Made by a program: the position numbers and the translations under genes | In this document: positions 25,757-31,207 of the stretch, piece after piece | Numbering within the stretch: the stretch's first letter is position 1 | How the letters are laid out: every line of letters starts with the position of its first letter | The notes under the pieces: model-generated | Seen by the model: the letters and a program-made list of their open reading frames with translations, nothing else | What the model was told of the DNA's origin: nothing | Database searches by the model: none | From: CAZOBJ01 sp964577825 | GTDB lineage: Bacteria > Planctomycetota > SZUA-567 > JAFGNG01 | Length of the DNA stretch: 31,207 bases | Direction of reading: 5' to 3' | NCBI GenBank assembly: GCA_964577825.1 | Contig: CAZOBJ010000029.1 | Span: 1-31,207 of the forward strand

Positions 25757-26026
25757 CAAAAAAGCAGTGGTTTTTTGGGCCCCCTGTTGTCCGCCAGAGG
25801 AAGAGCTCTTGTAACTCACGTTTTGAAAAATAGTTATGTAAGGAGGTCAGAGCGAGGAAATCTCTTCGGACGACCGGTTGGCCGGGCCTATTCTCCTCCG
25901 GCACGCTGTCCCGGCCGCCGCAACCGGCCGCGGCCGAGCGCACGGCAGGACCGCGCCGCACAACTCCAGCGCATCACCCATACGGTGACTTACGCAGACG
26001 GGGCCGGATGCATGGAAAGGAATCGG
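25757..26026. other. AT-rich non-coding stretch between the lexA promoter and the STAS gene
   Basis: No gene is supported. 25757-25860 is strikingly AT-rich compared with everything around it. It holds a 7-bp inverted repeat CAAAAAA/TTTTTTG (25757-25777, loop GCAGTGG), the palindrome AAGAGCTCTT (25801-25810) and AAGGAGGTC (25840-25848) with no start codon following. The rest is ordinary GC-rich sequence with a weak hairpin, TCACC/GGTGA, downstream of the STAS stop. Confidence 0.55.
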
Positions 26027-26407
26027 TCAGGCGCCGAAGCTGGCGATGGCCGCGGCGGCGTCCGGGTGCGACTGGAACACGTCGACCATGGCCAGGGCGA
26101 GCAGGATCTCGCGCAGCCGGGGGTTGAGCCCGGCCAGGCGCAGGTCGCCGCCCGCGTCGCGCAGCACCATCAGGTTGCGCATAAGCACGGCCACGCCCTG
26201 GCTGGAGAGGTGCGTCACGTCCGAGAAGTCCACCACCACGTTGCGCATCTCGCGCGCGCGCACGGCCTGCAGCTGTTCGTCGAGCTGCGGGGCGGTCTCC
26301 GCGTCCACGTACCCGTGCAGGCGCGCACACACCACCTCGCCTACCTCGTCGAGATCAATGGCGAGGCTCGGCTGCGCCGCGCGGGTCGGGTCCATGATCT
26401 CGGCCAC
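26027..26407 (-). CDS. STAS-domain anti-sigma factor antagonist
   Basis: A 126-residue single STAS domain of the SpoIIAA/RsbV type. VVVDFSDVTHLSSQGVAVLM (57-76) contains the conserved Asp60 and the serines 68-69 before Gln-Gly, where the phospho-acceptor serine normally lies. Such proteins bind anti-sigma kinases and release the sigma factor when unphosphorylated. No kinase (RsbW type), phosphatase or sigma gene is adjacent, so the partner must be elsewhere. The start is GTG at 26407 with GGGAGG five bases upstream; the ATG four codons in is a less likely alternative. It is divergent from the HAD operon. Confidence 0.85.
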   Translation of the reverse strand: MAEIMDPTRAAQPSLAIDLDEVGEVVCARLHGYVDAETAPQLDEQLQAVRAREMRNVVVDFSDVTHLSSQGVAVLMRNLMVLRDAGGDLRLAGLNPRLREILLALAMVDVFQSHPDAAAAIASFGA

Positions 26408-26476
26408 GTACGCCTCCCAGGGGCCGATGCGGGCGCCCCGGTGATGGTTCGTCTATCCGCATAGCCGCCATCATTC

Positions 26477-26504
26477 AACCTACTCCCCGCCCCGCGGTTG
26501 TCAA
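26477..26504 (-). promoter_or_regulatory. Candidate STAS gene promoter
   Basis: Minus strand: perfect -35 TTGACA (26499-26504), 16-bp spacer, weak -10 TAGGTT (26477-26482). Start near 26470, giving a leader of about 63 nt. Confidence 0.4.
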
Positions 26505-26553
26505 ACAGTTTTTGCTCGATTCGCCGCGGCCCCGCGCATCGGGCCTTGCCCCC

Positions 26554-26583
26554 TTGACCCGGACCGCCGGTCCGCGCTACGCT
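26554..26583 (+). promoter_or_regulatory. Candidate promoter of the HAD/racemase/TIM-barrel operon, with inverted repeat in the spacer
   Basis: -35 TTGACC (26554-26559), 18-bp spacer, -10 TACGCT (26578-26583). The spacer contains a perfect 6-bp inverted repeat with a 3-bp centre, CGGACC-gcc-GGTCCG (26560-26574), which could be an operator. Start near 26590, about 24 nt before the GTG. Confidence 0.45.
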
Positions 26584-26613
26584 AGAGACCCGGACCCCTG
26601 TGGAGGCGTTGCC

Positions 26614-27336
26614 GTGCGCCCGCTCTCGGCCGTGTTCTTCGACGTGGACGACACCCTGTACTCGACCACCGAGTTCGCCGCCCGCGCGCGGCGCGCCGCG
26701 GTGCAGGCCATGATCGCCGCGGGCCTGCGCATGGAGGAAGAGGACTGCCTGCGCGAGCTCGAAGAGGTGATCCAGGAGTTCTCCAGCAACTACGAGCACC
26801 ACTTCGACAAGCTCCTGCTGCGCCTGCCGCGCGAGACCCTGGGCGGGGTCTCGCCCTTGATCCTGGTGGCCGCGGGCATGGTGGGGTATCACGACACCAA
26901 GTTCCACAACCTCAGCCCCTACGAGGACGCCATCGAGGTGCTGCGCCAGCTCAAGGACCGGGGCATGCACCTGGGGATCATCAGCACGGGCATCGGCATC
27001 AAGCAGGCCGAGAAGGTGGTCCGCCTGGGGCTGAACCGGTTCATGGACACCCAGGCGATCTTCATCACCGACTCGATCGGCATCAGCAAGGCCAACCCCA
27101 AGATCTTCCTGCGCGCCTGCCAGGCGGTGGGCGCGCCGCCCGGCCAGGCCATGTACGTGGGCGACAACCCGGAGCACGACGTGGACGTGCCGCATGAGAC
27201 GGGGCTCTTGACCGTACTCCAGCGGCGCAGCGGCAAGCACGTGAACAAGCGCAGCCGCCACGAGCCCGACTACGTGATCCACAACTTCTGGGACCTGGTC
27301 GAGATCATCGACCGGGACTTCGAGGTCGCCACCTGA
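26614..27336 (+). CDS. HAD-superfamily hydrolase
   Basis: A 240-residue subfamily-IA HAD phosphatase. Motif I is DVDDT (10-14) with nucleophile Asp10 and acid/base Asp12. Motif II is IISTG, motif III lysine lies in SKANPKIF, and motif IV is YVGDNPEHDV. A helical cap lies between motifs I and II (about 20-105). HAD-IA enzymes dephosphorylate small metabolites; some are sugar phosphatases, and this resembles the TIGR02253-type group, but the substrate is unassigned. GTG at 26614 has GGAGG seven bases upstream, and the N-terminus MRPLSAVFFDVDD is correct for the family. First gene of a three-gene operon, 14 bases before the racemase. Confidence 0.88.
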   Translation: MRPLSAVFFDVDDTLYSTTEFAARARRAAVQAMIAAGLRMEEEDCLRELEEVIQEFSSNYEHHFDKLLLRLPRETLGGVSPLILVAAGMVGYHDTKFHNLSPYEDAIEVLRQLKDRGMHLGIISTGIGIKQAEKVVRLGLNRFMDTQAIFITDSIGISKANPKIFLRACQAVGAPPGQAMYVGDNPEHDVDVPHETGLLTVLQRRSGKHVNKRSRHEPDYVIHNFWDLVEIIDRDFEVAT

Positions 27337-27350
27337 GGCGGAGAGCCGCG

Positions 27351-28121
27351 ATGCCACAGCCCGCCCGGCCGCGCTGCCTGGGCGTGATCGGCGGCATGGG
27401 TCCGGCGGCCACCGCCGAGTTCTTCGCGCGCTTCGTGCGCGCCGTGCCCGCGCGCGCGGAGGCCGACCACCCGCGGGTCCTCATCGACTGCGACCCGGGC
27501 ATCCCGGACCGCACCCGCGCGCTCACGGGCGCGGGCCCCTCGCCCGGCCCGCGGTTGGCCGCGGCCGCGCAGGGGCTCATGCGCGCGGGCGCCCAGGTCC
27601 TGGCCATGCCGTGCAACACGGCCCACCACTGGTTCCCCGAGATCGAGCAGGCCGCGGGCGTGCCGGTCCTGCATATGATCCGGCTCGCGGCCCGGGCCGC
27701 GCGCGAGCGCTGGGGCGCCCGCACGCGCGTGGGGGTGCTCGCCACCAAGGGCACGCTCGCCGCCGGGCTGTACGAGACTGCATTGCGCGACCAGGACATG
27801 GAGCCCGTGCCGCCCACGGACCGGGAGGTGGACGAGCTCCTCATGCCCGCGATCTACGGGGCGCAGGGGGTCAAGACCCGGGGCCCCTCGCCCGAGGCCC
27901 GAGCCCAGGTCACGGCGGCCGGCCGCGCCCTCGCGGGCCGCGGGGCCGGGGCGCTCCTCCTCGGGTGCACCGAGCTCTCGCTTCTCGTGGACCCCGGGTC
28001 GCCGTGCGCGGGCCTGCCCGTGCTCGACGCCCTCGAGGTCCTGGTCCAGGCCGCGGTCGCCCGCGTGTCCGATGCGCACGCGGACGAGTACGCCCCGCGC
28101 GGACACGCCGGAGGCCGCTGA
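27351..28121 (+). CDS. Aspartate/glutamate racemase-family protein
   Basis: A 256-residue PLP-independent amino-acid racemase-like protein. It opens LGVIGGMGPAATAEFF, the family start, and has both catalytic cysteines: Cys88 in MPCNTAHHW and Cys206 in LLGCTELSLL. Such enzymes interconvert L- and D-aspartate or other amino acids for peptidoglycan or signalling. It is not murI as written, since the CNTAHHW form is that of the aspartate racemase/RacX group; the substrate is open. ATG at 27351 with GGAGA upstream. The stop overlaps the next start (TGATG), so it is translationally coupled to the TIM-barrel gene. Confidence 0.88.
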   Translation: MPQPARPRCLGVIGGMGPAATAEFFARFVRAVPARAEADHPRVLIDCDPGIPDRTRALTGAGPSPGPRLAAAAQGLMRAGAQVLAMPCNTAHHWFPEIEQAAGVPVLHMIRLAARAARERWGARTRVGVLATKGTLAAGLYETALRDQDMEPVPPTDREVDELLMPAIYGAQGVKTRGPSPEARAQVTAAGRALAGRGAGALLLGCTELSLLVDPGSPCAGLPVLDALEVLVQAAVARVSDAHADEYAPRGHAGGR

Positions 28122-28969
28122 TGCGCCGGGTCCCGATCGGCGAGGTGCTCGTCACCCGGCTGGCGATCGGCGGCAACCCGTTCAGCGGATTCAGCCACCA
28201 GGGCGCGCTGCGCGACCGAGAGATGCGCGAGTTCTACACCCCCGCGCGCACCTGCGCGGCCCTGGCCCGGGCCGAGGCCGCGGGGCTCAACACCTTCTTC
28301 GGCCGCACGGACGAGAACATCCTGGGCATCGTGCGCGACTTCTGGCGCAGCGGCGGGACCCTGCAATGGTTCGCCCAGGTGTGCACCGAGCGCGCCCGTC
28401 CGGACGCGTGGCGCACCTGGCTCGAGCGCGCGGCGTCCACGGGCGCGTGCGCGGCGTACATCCACGGCGGGGTGGTGGACCGCTGGTTTCACGAGCGGCG
28501 CTTCGACTTGTTCGAGGAGGCCCTGGCCCGCATGCGCGACCGGCGCCTGGCCGCGGGGTTCGCCGGGCACAACCCCGAAGCGCACAAGTGGATCCGCGAC
28601 CATCTGGACGTCGACTTCCAGATGTGCAGCCACTACAACCCCACGGACCGCTCGCGCGCGGCCGCGTACCGGACGGGTGCGGAGAAGTGGTCGGACGCCG
28701 ACCGCGAGGCCATGCTCGCGGTCATCGCCACCATCCGCAGGCCCGTGGTGCACTACAAGGTGCTCGCGGGCGGCAACCGGCCCGTCGCGCCCGCGTTCGA
28801 GCGGCTCGGACAGGTGATGCGCGCCACGGACGTGGCCTGCCTGGGCATGTGCACGCGCGACAACCCGGACGTCATCGCCGAGGACGTGGCCCTGTTCGCC
28901 CGGCATGTGGACAGGGAGGCAGAGAACGCACCCGGGCCCGGCCGCCCGCGGCCGGACGGGCGGGGCTAA
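28121..28969 (+). CDS. Putative TIM-barrel protein of the GGNPFSGFSH type, function unknown
   Basis: A 282-residue protein. It begins IGEVLVTRLAIGGNPFSGFS (6-25) and continues with GLNTFFGRTDENILGIV, GFAGHNPEAHKWI, MCSHYNP and VHYKVLAGGNRPV. It has the look of an aldo/keto-reductase-like TIM barrel, and I recall similar proteins in Planctomycetota-like genomes under that or a hypothetical label. I cannot see the AKR catalytic Asp-Tyr-Lys-His tetrad clearly, so I do not assign a reductase activity. The last 20 residues are low-complexity (Pro, Gly, Arg). It is coupled to the racemase by TGATG and its stop overlaps that of the convergent TPR lipoprotein. Confidence 0.72.
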   Translation: MRRVPIGEVLVTRLAIGGNPFSGFSHQGALRDREMREFYTPARTCAALARAEAAGLNTFFGRTDENILGIVRDFWRSGGTLQWFAQVCTERARPDAWRTWLERAASTGACAAYIHGGVVDRWFHERRFDLFEEALARMRDRRLAAGFAGHNPEAHKWIRDHLDVDFQMCSHYNPTDRSRAAAYRTGAEKWSDADREAMLAVIATIRRPVVHYKVLAGGNRPVAPAFERLGQVMRATDVACLGMCTRDNPDVIAEDVALFARHVDREAENAPGPGRPRPDGRG

Positions 28970-29793
28970 GAGCCGGGCCGGAAGAGCTCGCCGCGGCGCT
29001 TCTCTTTCATCGCCGTGCGGATGGACGCCTTCAAGCTGTCGCTGACCTGCATGCCGTTCTGTTCCAGGAACATGAGGTCTTCCCAGGCCCGGGCGTGGTT
29101 GCCCATCCGGTGGTTGGCGATGGCCCGTCCCACGCGGGCCTTGTAGTAGTCCGGGCTGCCGTCGAGCTCCAGGGTGCGGTTGAATCGCTCCGTGGCCAGG
29201 GCCCACTCGCCCTGCTCCAGGTACAGGTGCCCGAGCGCGTAGTGCGCCGGGGTCATGTCCGGCACGAGCTCCAGCGCGGTCTGGAAGCTGGTGATCGCCT
29301 CTTCGTACCGTTCGCAGTCCGCGTACAGGTTGCCCATGTACAGGTGGATCATGGCCTCCTGCGGCCGGTTGCCCGGCTGCAGCCGCCGACTGAGCTCCAG
29401 GGACTGCTCGTAGCTTTTCAGCGCCGCGCCGTACTTGCGCAGGCGGTGGTAGGTCCGGCCCACGCCCACCATGGCGGGCAGGTAGTCATTGACCAGCACC
29501 AGCGCCCGCTCGAACCGTTCGGCCGCCTTGTGCAGCCGGTCCTGGCGCAGCTCTTCGTTGGCCATGTTGAAGTGCATCTGCGCGCCGGACAGGGCGTCCC
29601 GGTCCTGGGGCGTGAGTTCCTCCGGCGTGGTGAGCATCCGCTCAAAGGCCCCGGGCAGCGCGGCCGTCGGGTCCTGGGCTTGCGCGGTCTGTTCGCCGTC
29701 CTGGCCTGGCCGCCCGTCCCCGTCCCCGCCCGGCAAGAGATCGCACCCGGTCAACACGAGCCCGAGCGCCGCGGCCGCGAGTATCGCACGCAT
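28966..29793 (-). CDS. TPR-repeat lipoprotein
   Basis: A 275-residue protein with a lipoprotein signal: MRAILAAAALGLVLTGC, lipobox LTGC with Cys17. A Gly/Asp/Gln-rich linker follows to about residue 45. From about 70 to 250 there are roughly five tetratricopeptide repeats (for example AAERFERALVLVNDYLPAMV, AMIHLYMGNLYADCERYEEA, HYALGHLYLEQGEWALATERF), which form a protein-binding scaffold. Membrane-anchored TPR lipoproteins often work in envelope assembly; the partner is unknown. ATG at 29793 has AAGGAG upstream. It has its own promoter, divergent from rmuC, and converges on the TIM-barrel gene with overlapping stop codons (28966-28969). Confidence 0.9.
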   Translation of the reverse strand: MRAILAAAALGLVLTGCDLLPGGDGDGRPGQDGEQTAQAQDPTAALPGAFERMLTTPEELTPQDRDALSGAQMHFNMANEELRQDRLHKAAERFERALVLVNDYLPAMVGVGRTYHRLRKYGAALKSYEQSLELSRRLQPGNRPQEAMIHLYMGNLYADCERYEEAITSFQTALELVPDMTPAHYALGHLYLEQGEWALATERFNRTLELDGSPDYYKARVGRAIANHRMGNHARAWEDLMFLEQNGMQVSDSLKASIRTAMKEKRRGELFRPGS

Positions 29794-29855
29794 AGGTTCG
29801 CTCCTTGTTCGCACCCAGACGCCGGATCCGCGAAGTACCGATCCAGGCCGTGTGC

Positions 29856-29884
29856 ATGATAGCCGGTGGACGGCCCGGTTGCAA
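29856..29884 (-). promoter_or_regulatory. TPR lipoprotein promoter
   Basis: Minus strand: -35 TTGCAA (29879-29884), 17-bp spacer, -10 TATCAT (29856-29861). Start near 29849, about 56 nt before the ATG. The -35 box is only seven bases from the rmuC -35 box. Confidence 0.65.
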
Positions 29885-29891
29885 GGCCCGC

Positions 29892-29921
29892 TTGACCGGC
29901 TCTGGGCCCGCAGCGTATACT
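29892..29921 (+). promoter_or_regulatory. rmuC promoter
   Basis: -35 TTGACC (29892-29897), 18-bp spacer, -10 TATACT (29916-29921). Start near 29928, about 49 nt before the ATG. Positions 29889-29902 are identical to the topA -35 region, and both are preceded by GCAAGGC. Confidence 0.65.
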
Positions 29922-29976
29922 GGCCAGGCCGCGGGGGCAAGCGTCGCTTGAACGCCTTTCGGGGAGGCCGGGGACC

Positions 29977-31207
29977 ATGACCGCAGAGGTGCTGCTCGCC
30001 GCGGGCGTCGGCCTGGCCGCGGGCGCGGTGCTCGGGTGGCTGTTGTCCGCGGCCCGCGCGCGCGGGCCGCTGGACCGCGAGCGCGAGGCCCGCGTGCGCG
30101 CCCAGACCCAGCTCCAGGAGGCCCACACCCGGCTTTCCGAGGAGCGCGCGCTCCTGGAGCGCGCCGAGACCAAGCTGCGCGAGGCCTTCAAGGCCGCGGC
30201 CGCCGACACCCTGGACACGAGCAACCAGGCGTTCCTCAAGCTCGCGCGCGAGAGCTTCGACAAGGTCCTCTCCGAGGCGCGCGGCGACCTGGGCAAGCGC
30301 CAGGAGGCCATCGACGGCCTGGTGCGGCCGCTCTCCCAGACCCTGGCTCGGTACGAGGAGCACCTGCGCTCCCTGGAGAAGGACCGCCAGCAGGCCTATG
30401 CCGGGCTCTCGGAGCAGATCAAGAACCTGCTGACCTCCGAGTCCGACCTGCGCCGCGAGACGAACAACCTGGTCACCGCGCTGCGCCGGCCCCAGGTGCG
30501 CGGCCGGTGGGGCGAGATGACCCTGCGCCGCTCCGTGGAGCTCGCGGGCATGGTCGCGCATTGCGACTTCACCGAGCAGCCGAGCGTCCAGGCCGCGGAC
30601 GGGCGCCTGCGCCCGGACCTCGTGGTGCACCTGCCCGCCGAGCGCGAGATCGTGGTCGACGCCAAGGTCTCGCTCGAGGCGTTCCTCCAGGCCGTGGAGG
30701 CCAGCGACGAGGACGCGCGCGCCCAGGCGCTCGATGGGCACGCCCGCCAGCTGCGCGGGCACATGGAGCGCCTGGCGCAAAAGCGCTACTGGGACCAGTT
30801 CGACCGCGCGCCCGACCTCGTGGTCATGTTCGTGCCGGGCGAAGGGTTCCTGGCCGCGGCCGCGGACCGCGACCCGCAGCTCATCGAGGACGGCATGGCC
30901 CGCCGGGTGCTCGTGGCCACGCCCACCACGCTCGTGGCCCTGTTGCGCGCGGTGGCCTATGGCTGGCGCCAGGAGCGCCTGGCCGAGAACGCGCGCGAGA
31001 TCAGCGACCTCGGCCGCGACCTGTACGAGCGCATGCGGGTCCTGTGCAACCACCTGGCCGACGTGGGCAAGGGGCTGCGCCGGGCCAACGACGCGTACAA
31101 CAGCGCGGTCGGCTCCCTGGAGGCGCGGGTGCTGCCGGCCGCGCGCCGGTTCCAGGACCTGGGCGTGGGCACCGACCAGGACCTCGCCGCGCTCCAGCCC
31201 CTGGACG
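29977..31207 (+). CDS. rmuC: DNA recombination protein RmuC, N-terminal part (cut by window edge)
   Basis: An open frame of 410 codons without stop to the window end. Residues 3-24 are a hydrophobic membrane anchor (VLLAAGVGLAAGAVLGWLL), about 30-155 a coiled coil rich in Glu, Arg and Gln, then the RmuC domain with ALRRPQVRGRWGEMTLRR (169-186), VVDAKVSLEAFLQAV and VMFVPGEGFLAAA. RmuC limits DNA inversions and rearrangements between inverted repeats; its domain resembles a PD-(D/E)xK nuclease, and the motif DAK fits that. ATG at 29977 has GGAGG nine bases upstream. E. coli RmuC has about 475 residues, so probably a short C-terminal part lies outside the window. Confidence 0.95.
   Translation, partial: MTAEVLLAAGVGLAAGAVLGWLLSAARARGPLDREREARVRAQTQLQEAHTRLSEERALLERAETKLREAFKAAAADTLDTSNQAFLKLARESFDKVLSEARGDLGKRQEAIDGLVRPLSQTLARYEEHLRSLEKDRQQAYAGLSEQIKNLLTSESDLRRETNNLVTALRRPQVRGRWGEMTLRRSVELAGMVAHCDFTEQPSVQAADGRLRPDLVVHLPAEREIVVDAKVSLEAFLQAVEASDEDARAQALDGHARQLRGHMERLAQKRYWDQFDRAPDLVVMFVPGEGFLAAAADRDPQLIEDGMARRVLVATPTTLVALLRAVAYGWRQERLAENAREISDLGRDLYERMRVLCNHLADVGKGLRRANDAYNSAVGSLEARVLPAARRFQDLGVGTDQDLAALQPLD

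Noticed and set aside
25757..25777. CAAAAAA-N7-TTTTTTG as an intrinsic terminator
   Set aside because: The stem is only A-T pairs with no GC core, so it would not terminate efficiently; it may be an operator or chance.
25840..25848. AAGGAGGTC as the 3' end of 16S rRNA or as a ribosome-binding site
   Set aside because: No rRNA sequence precedes it and no start codon follows at suitable distance.
25299..25961. A 220-codon minus-strand frame spanning the lexA promoter
   Set aside because: It overlaps lexA in another frame, crosses the promoter and AT-rich block, and has no family features.

Overview
The window is GC-rich bacterial chromosome (roughly 70% GC by eye), densely packed with genes and read from both strands. 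I see no rRNA, tRNA, CRISPR array, insertion sequence or phage gene. The core genes (tuf, serC, ffh, trmD, prfA, topA, recA, lexA, rnc) place it in Bacteria. The accessory genes (GH20 hydrolase, two LmbE/PIG-L deacetylases, ThuA-like protein, Gfo/Idh/MocA oxidoreductase, a DUF6485-like mini-protein and a GGNPFSGFSH-type TIM-barrel protein) are a mix I associate with Planctomycetota, Lentisphaerota, Hydrogenedentota and similar lineages. That placement is a low-confidence inference.

Layout. 1-1366 (minus): start of tuf, then serC. 1569-4688 (plus): a cysteine-cluster protein, a GAF/HD-GYP signalling protein and an M20 metallopeptidase. 4700-12539 (minus): one long translation and protein-export run in transcription order: EF-G-like GTPase, rpmE, prfA, prmC, ffh, rpsP, trmD, rplS, with short gaps or overlaps and no rimM. 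12867-15623 (plus): topA, divergent from that run. 15741-19074 (plus): GH20 and two tandem PIG-L deacetylases. 19093-25671 (minus): in transcription order lexA, recA, rnc, Gfo/Idh/MocA, DUF6485-like, cstA, ThuA. 26027-26407 (minus): a STAS anti-anti-sigma factor. 26614-28969 (plus): HAD hydrolase, amino-acid racemase family protein and TIM-barrel protein. 28966-29793 (minus): a TPR lipoprotein. 29977 to the right edge (plus): rmuC, cut by the window end.

How the genes work together. The minus-strand translation run links ribosomal proteins (bL31, bS16, bL19), termination (RF1 and its methyltransferase PrmC), tRNA modification (TrmD) and membrane targeting (Ffh). Three of these proteins carry long basic or low-complexity C-terminal extensions. 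lexA and recA are adjacent and appear to share one promoter whose spacer holds a 4+4 bp palindrome, a good candidate for the local SOS operator. The GH20/PIG-L pair converges on the ThuA/CstA/DUF6485/Gfo-Idh-MocA genes; together they suggest intracellular handling of amino-sugar-containing glycans and uptake of small carboxylates or peptides, but the substrate is unknown.

Readable sigma70-type promoters occur at several divergent junctions. Those of topA, rmuC and the HAD operon share a CTTGACC -35 element with an 18-bp spacer; topA and rmuC share 14 identical bases there. The most unusual items are the EF-G paralogue lacking the switch-II histidine and NKxD motif, large insertions in TopA and in the HD-GYP domain, the putative LexA operator, and an AT-rich island between the lexA promoter and the STAS gene. 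I do not see a clearly new defence or mobile system.
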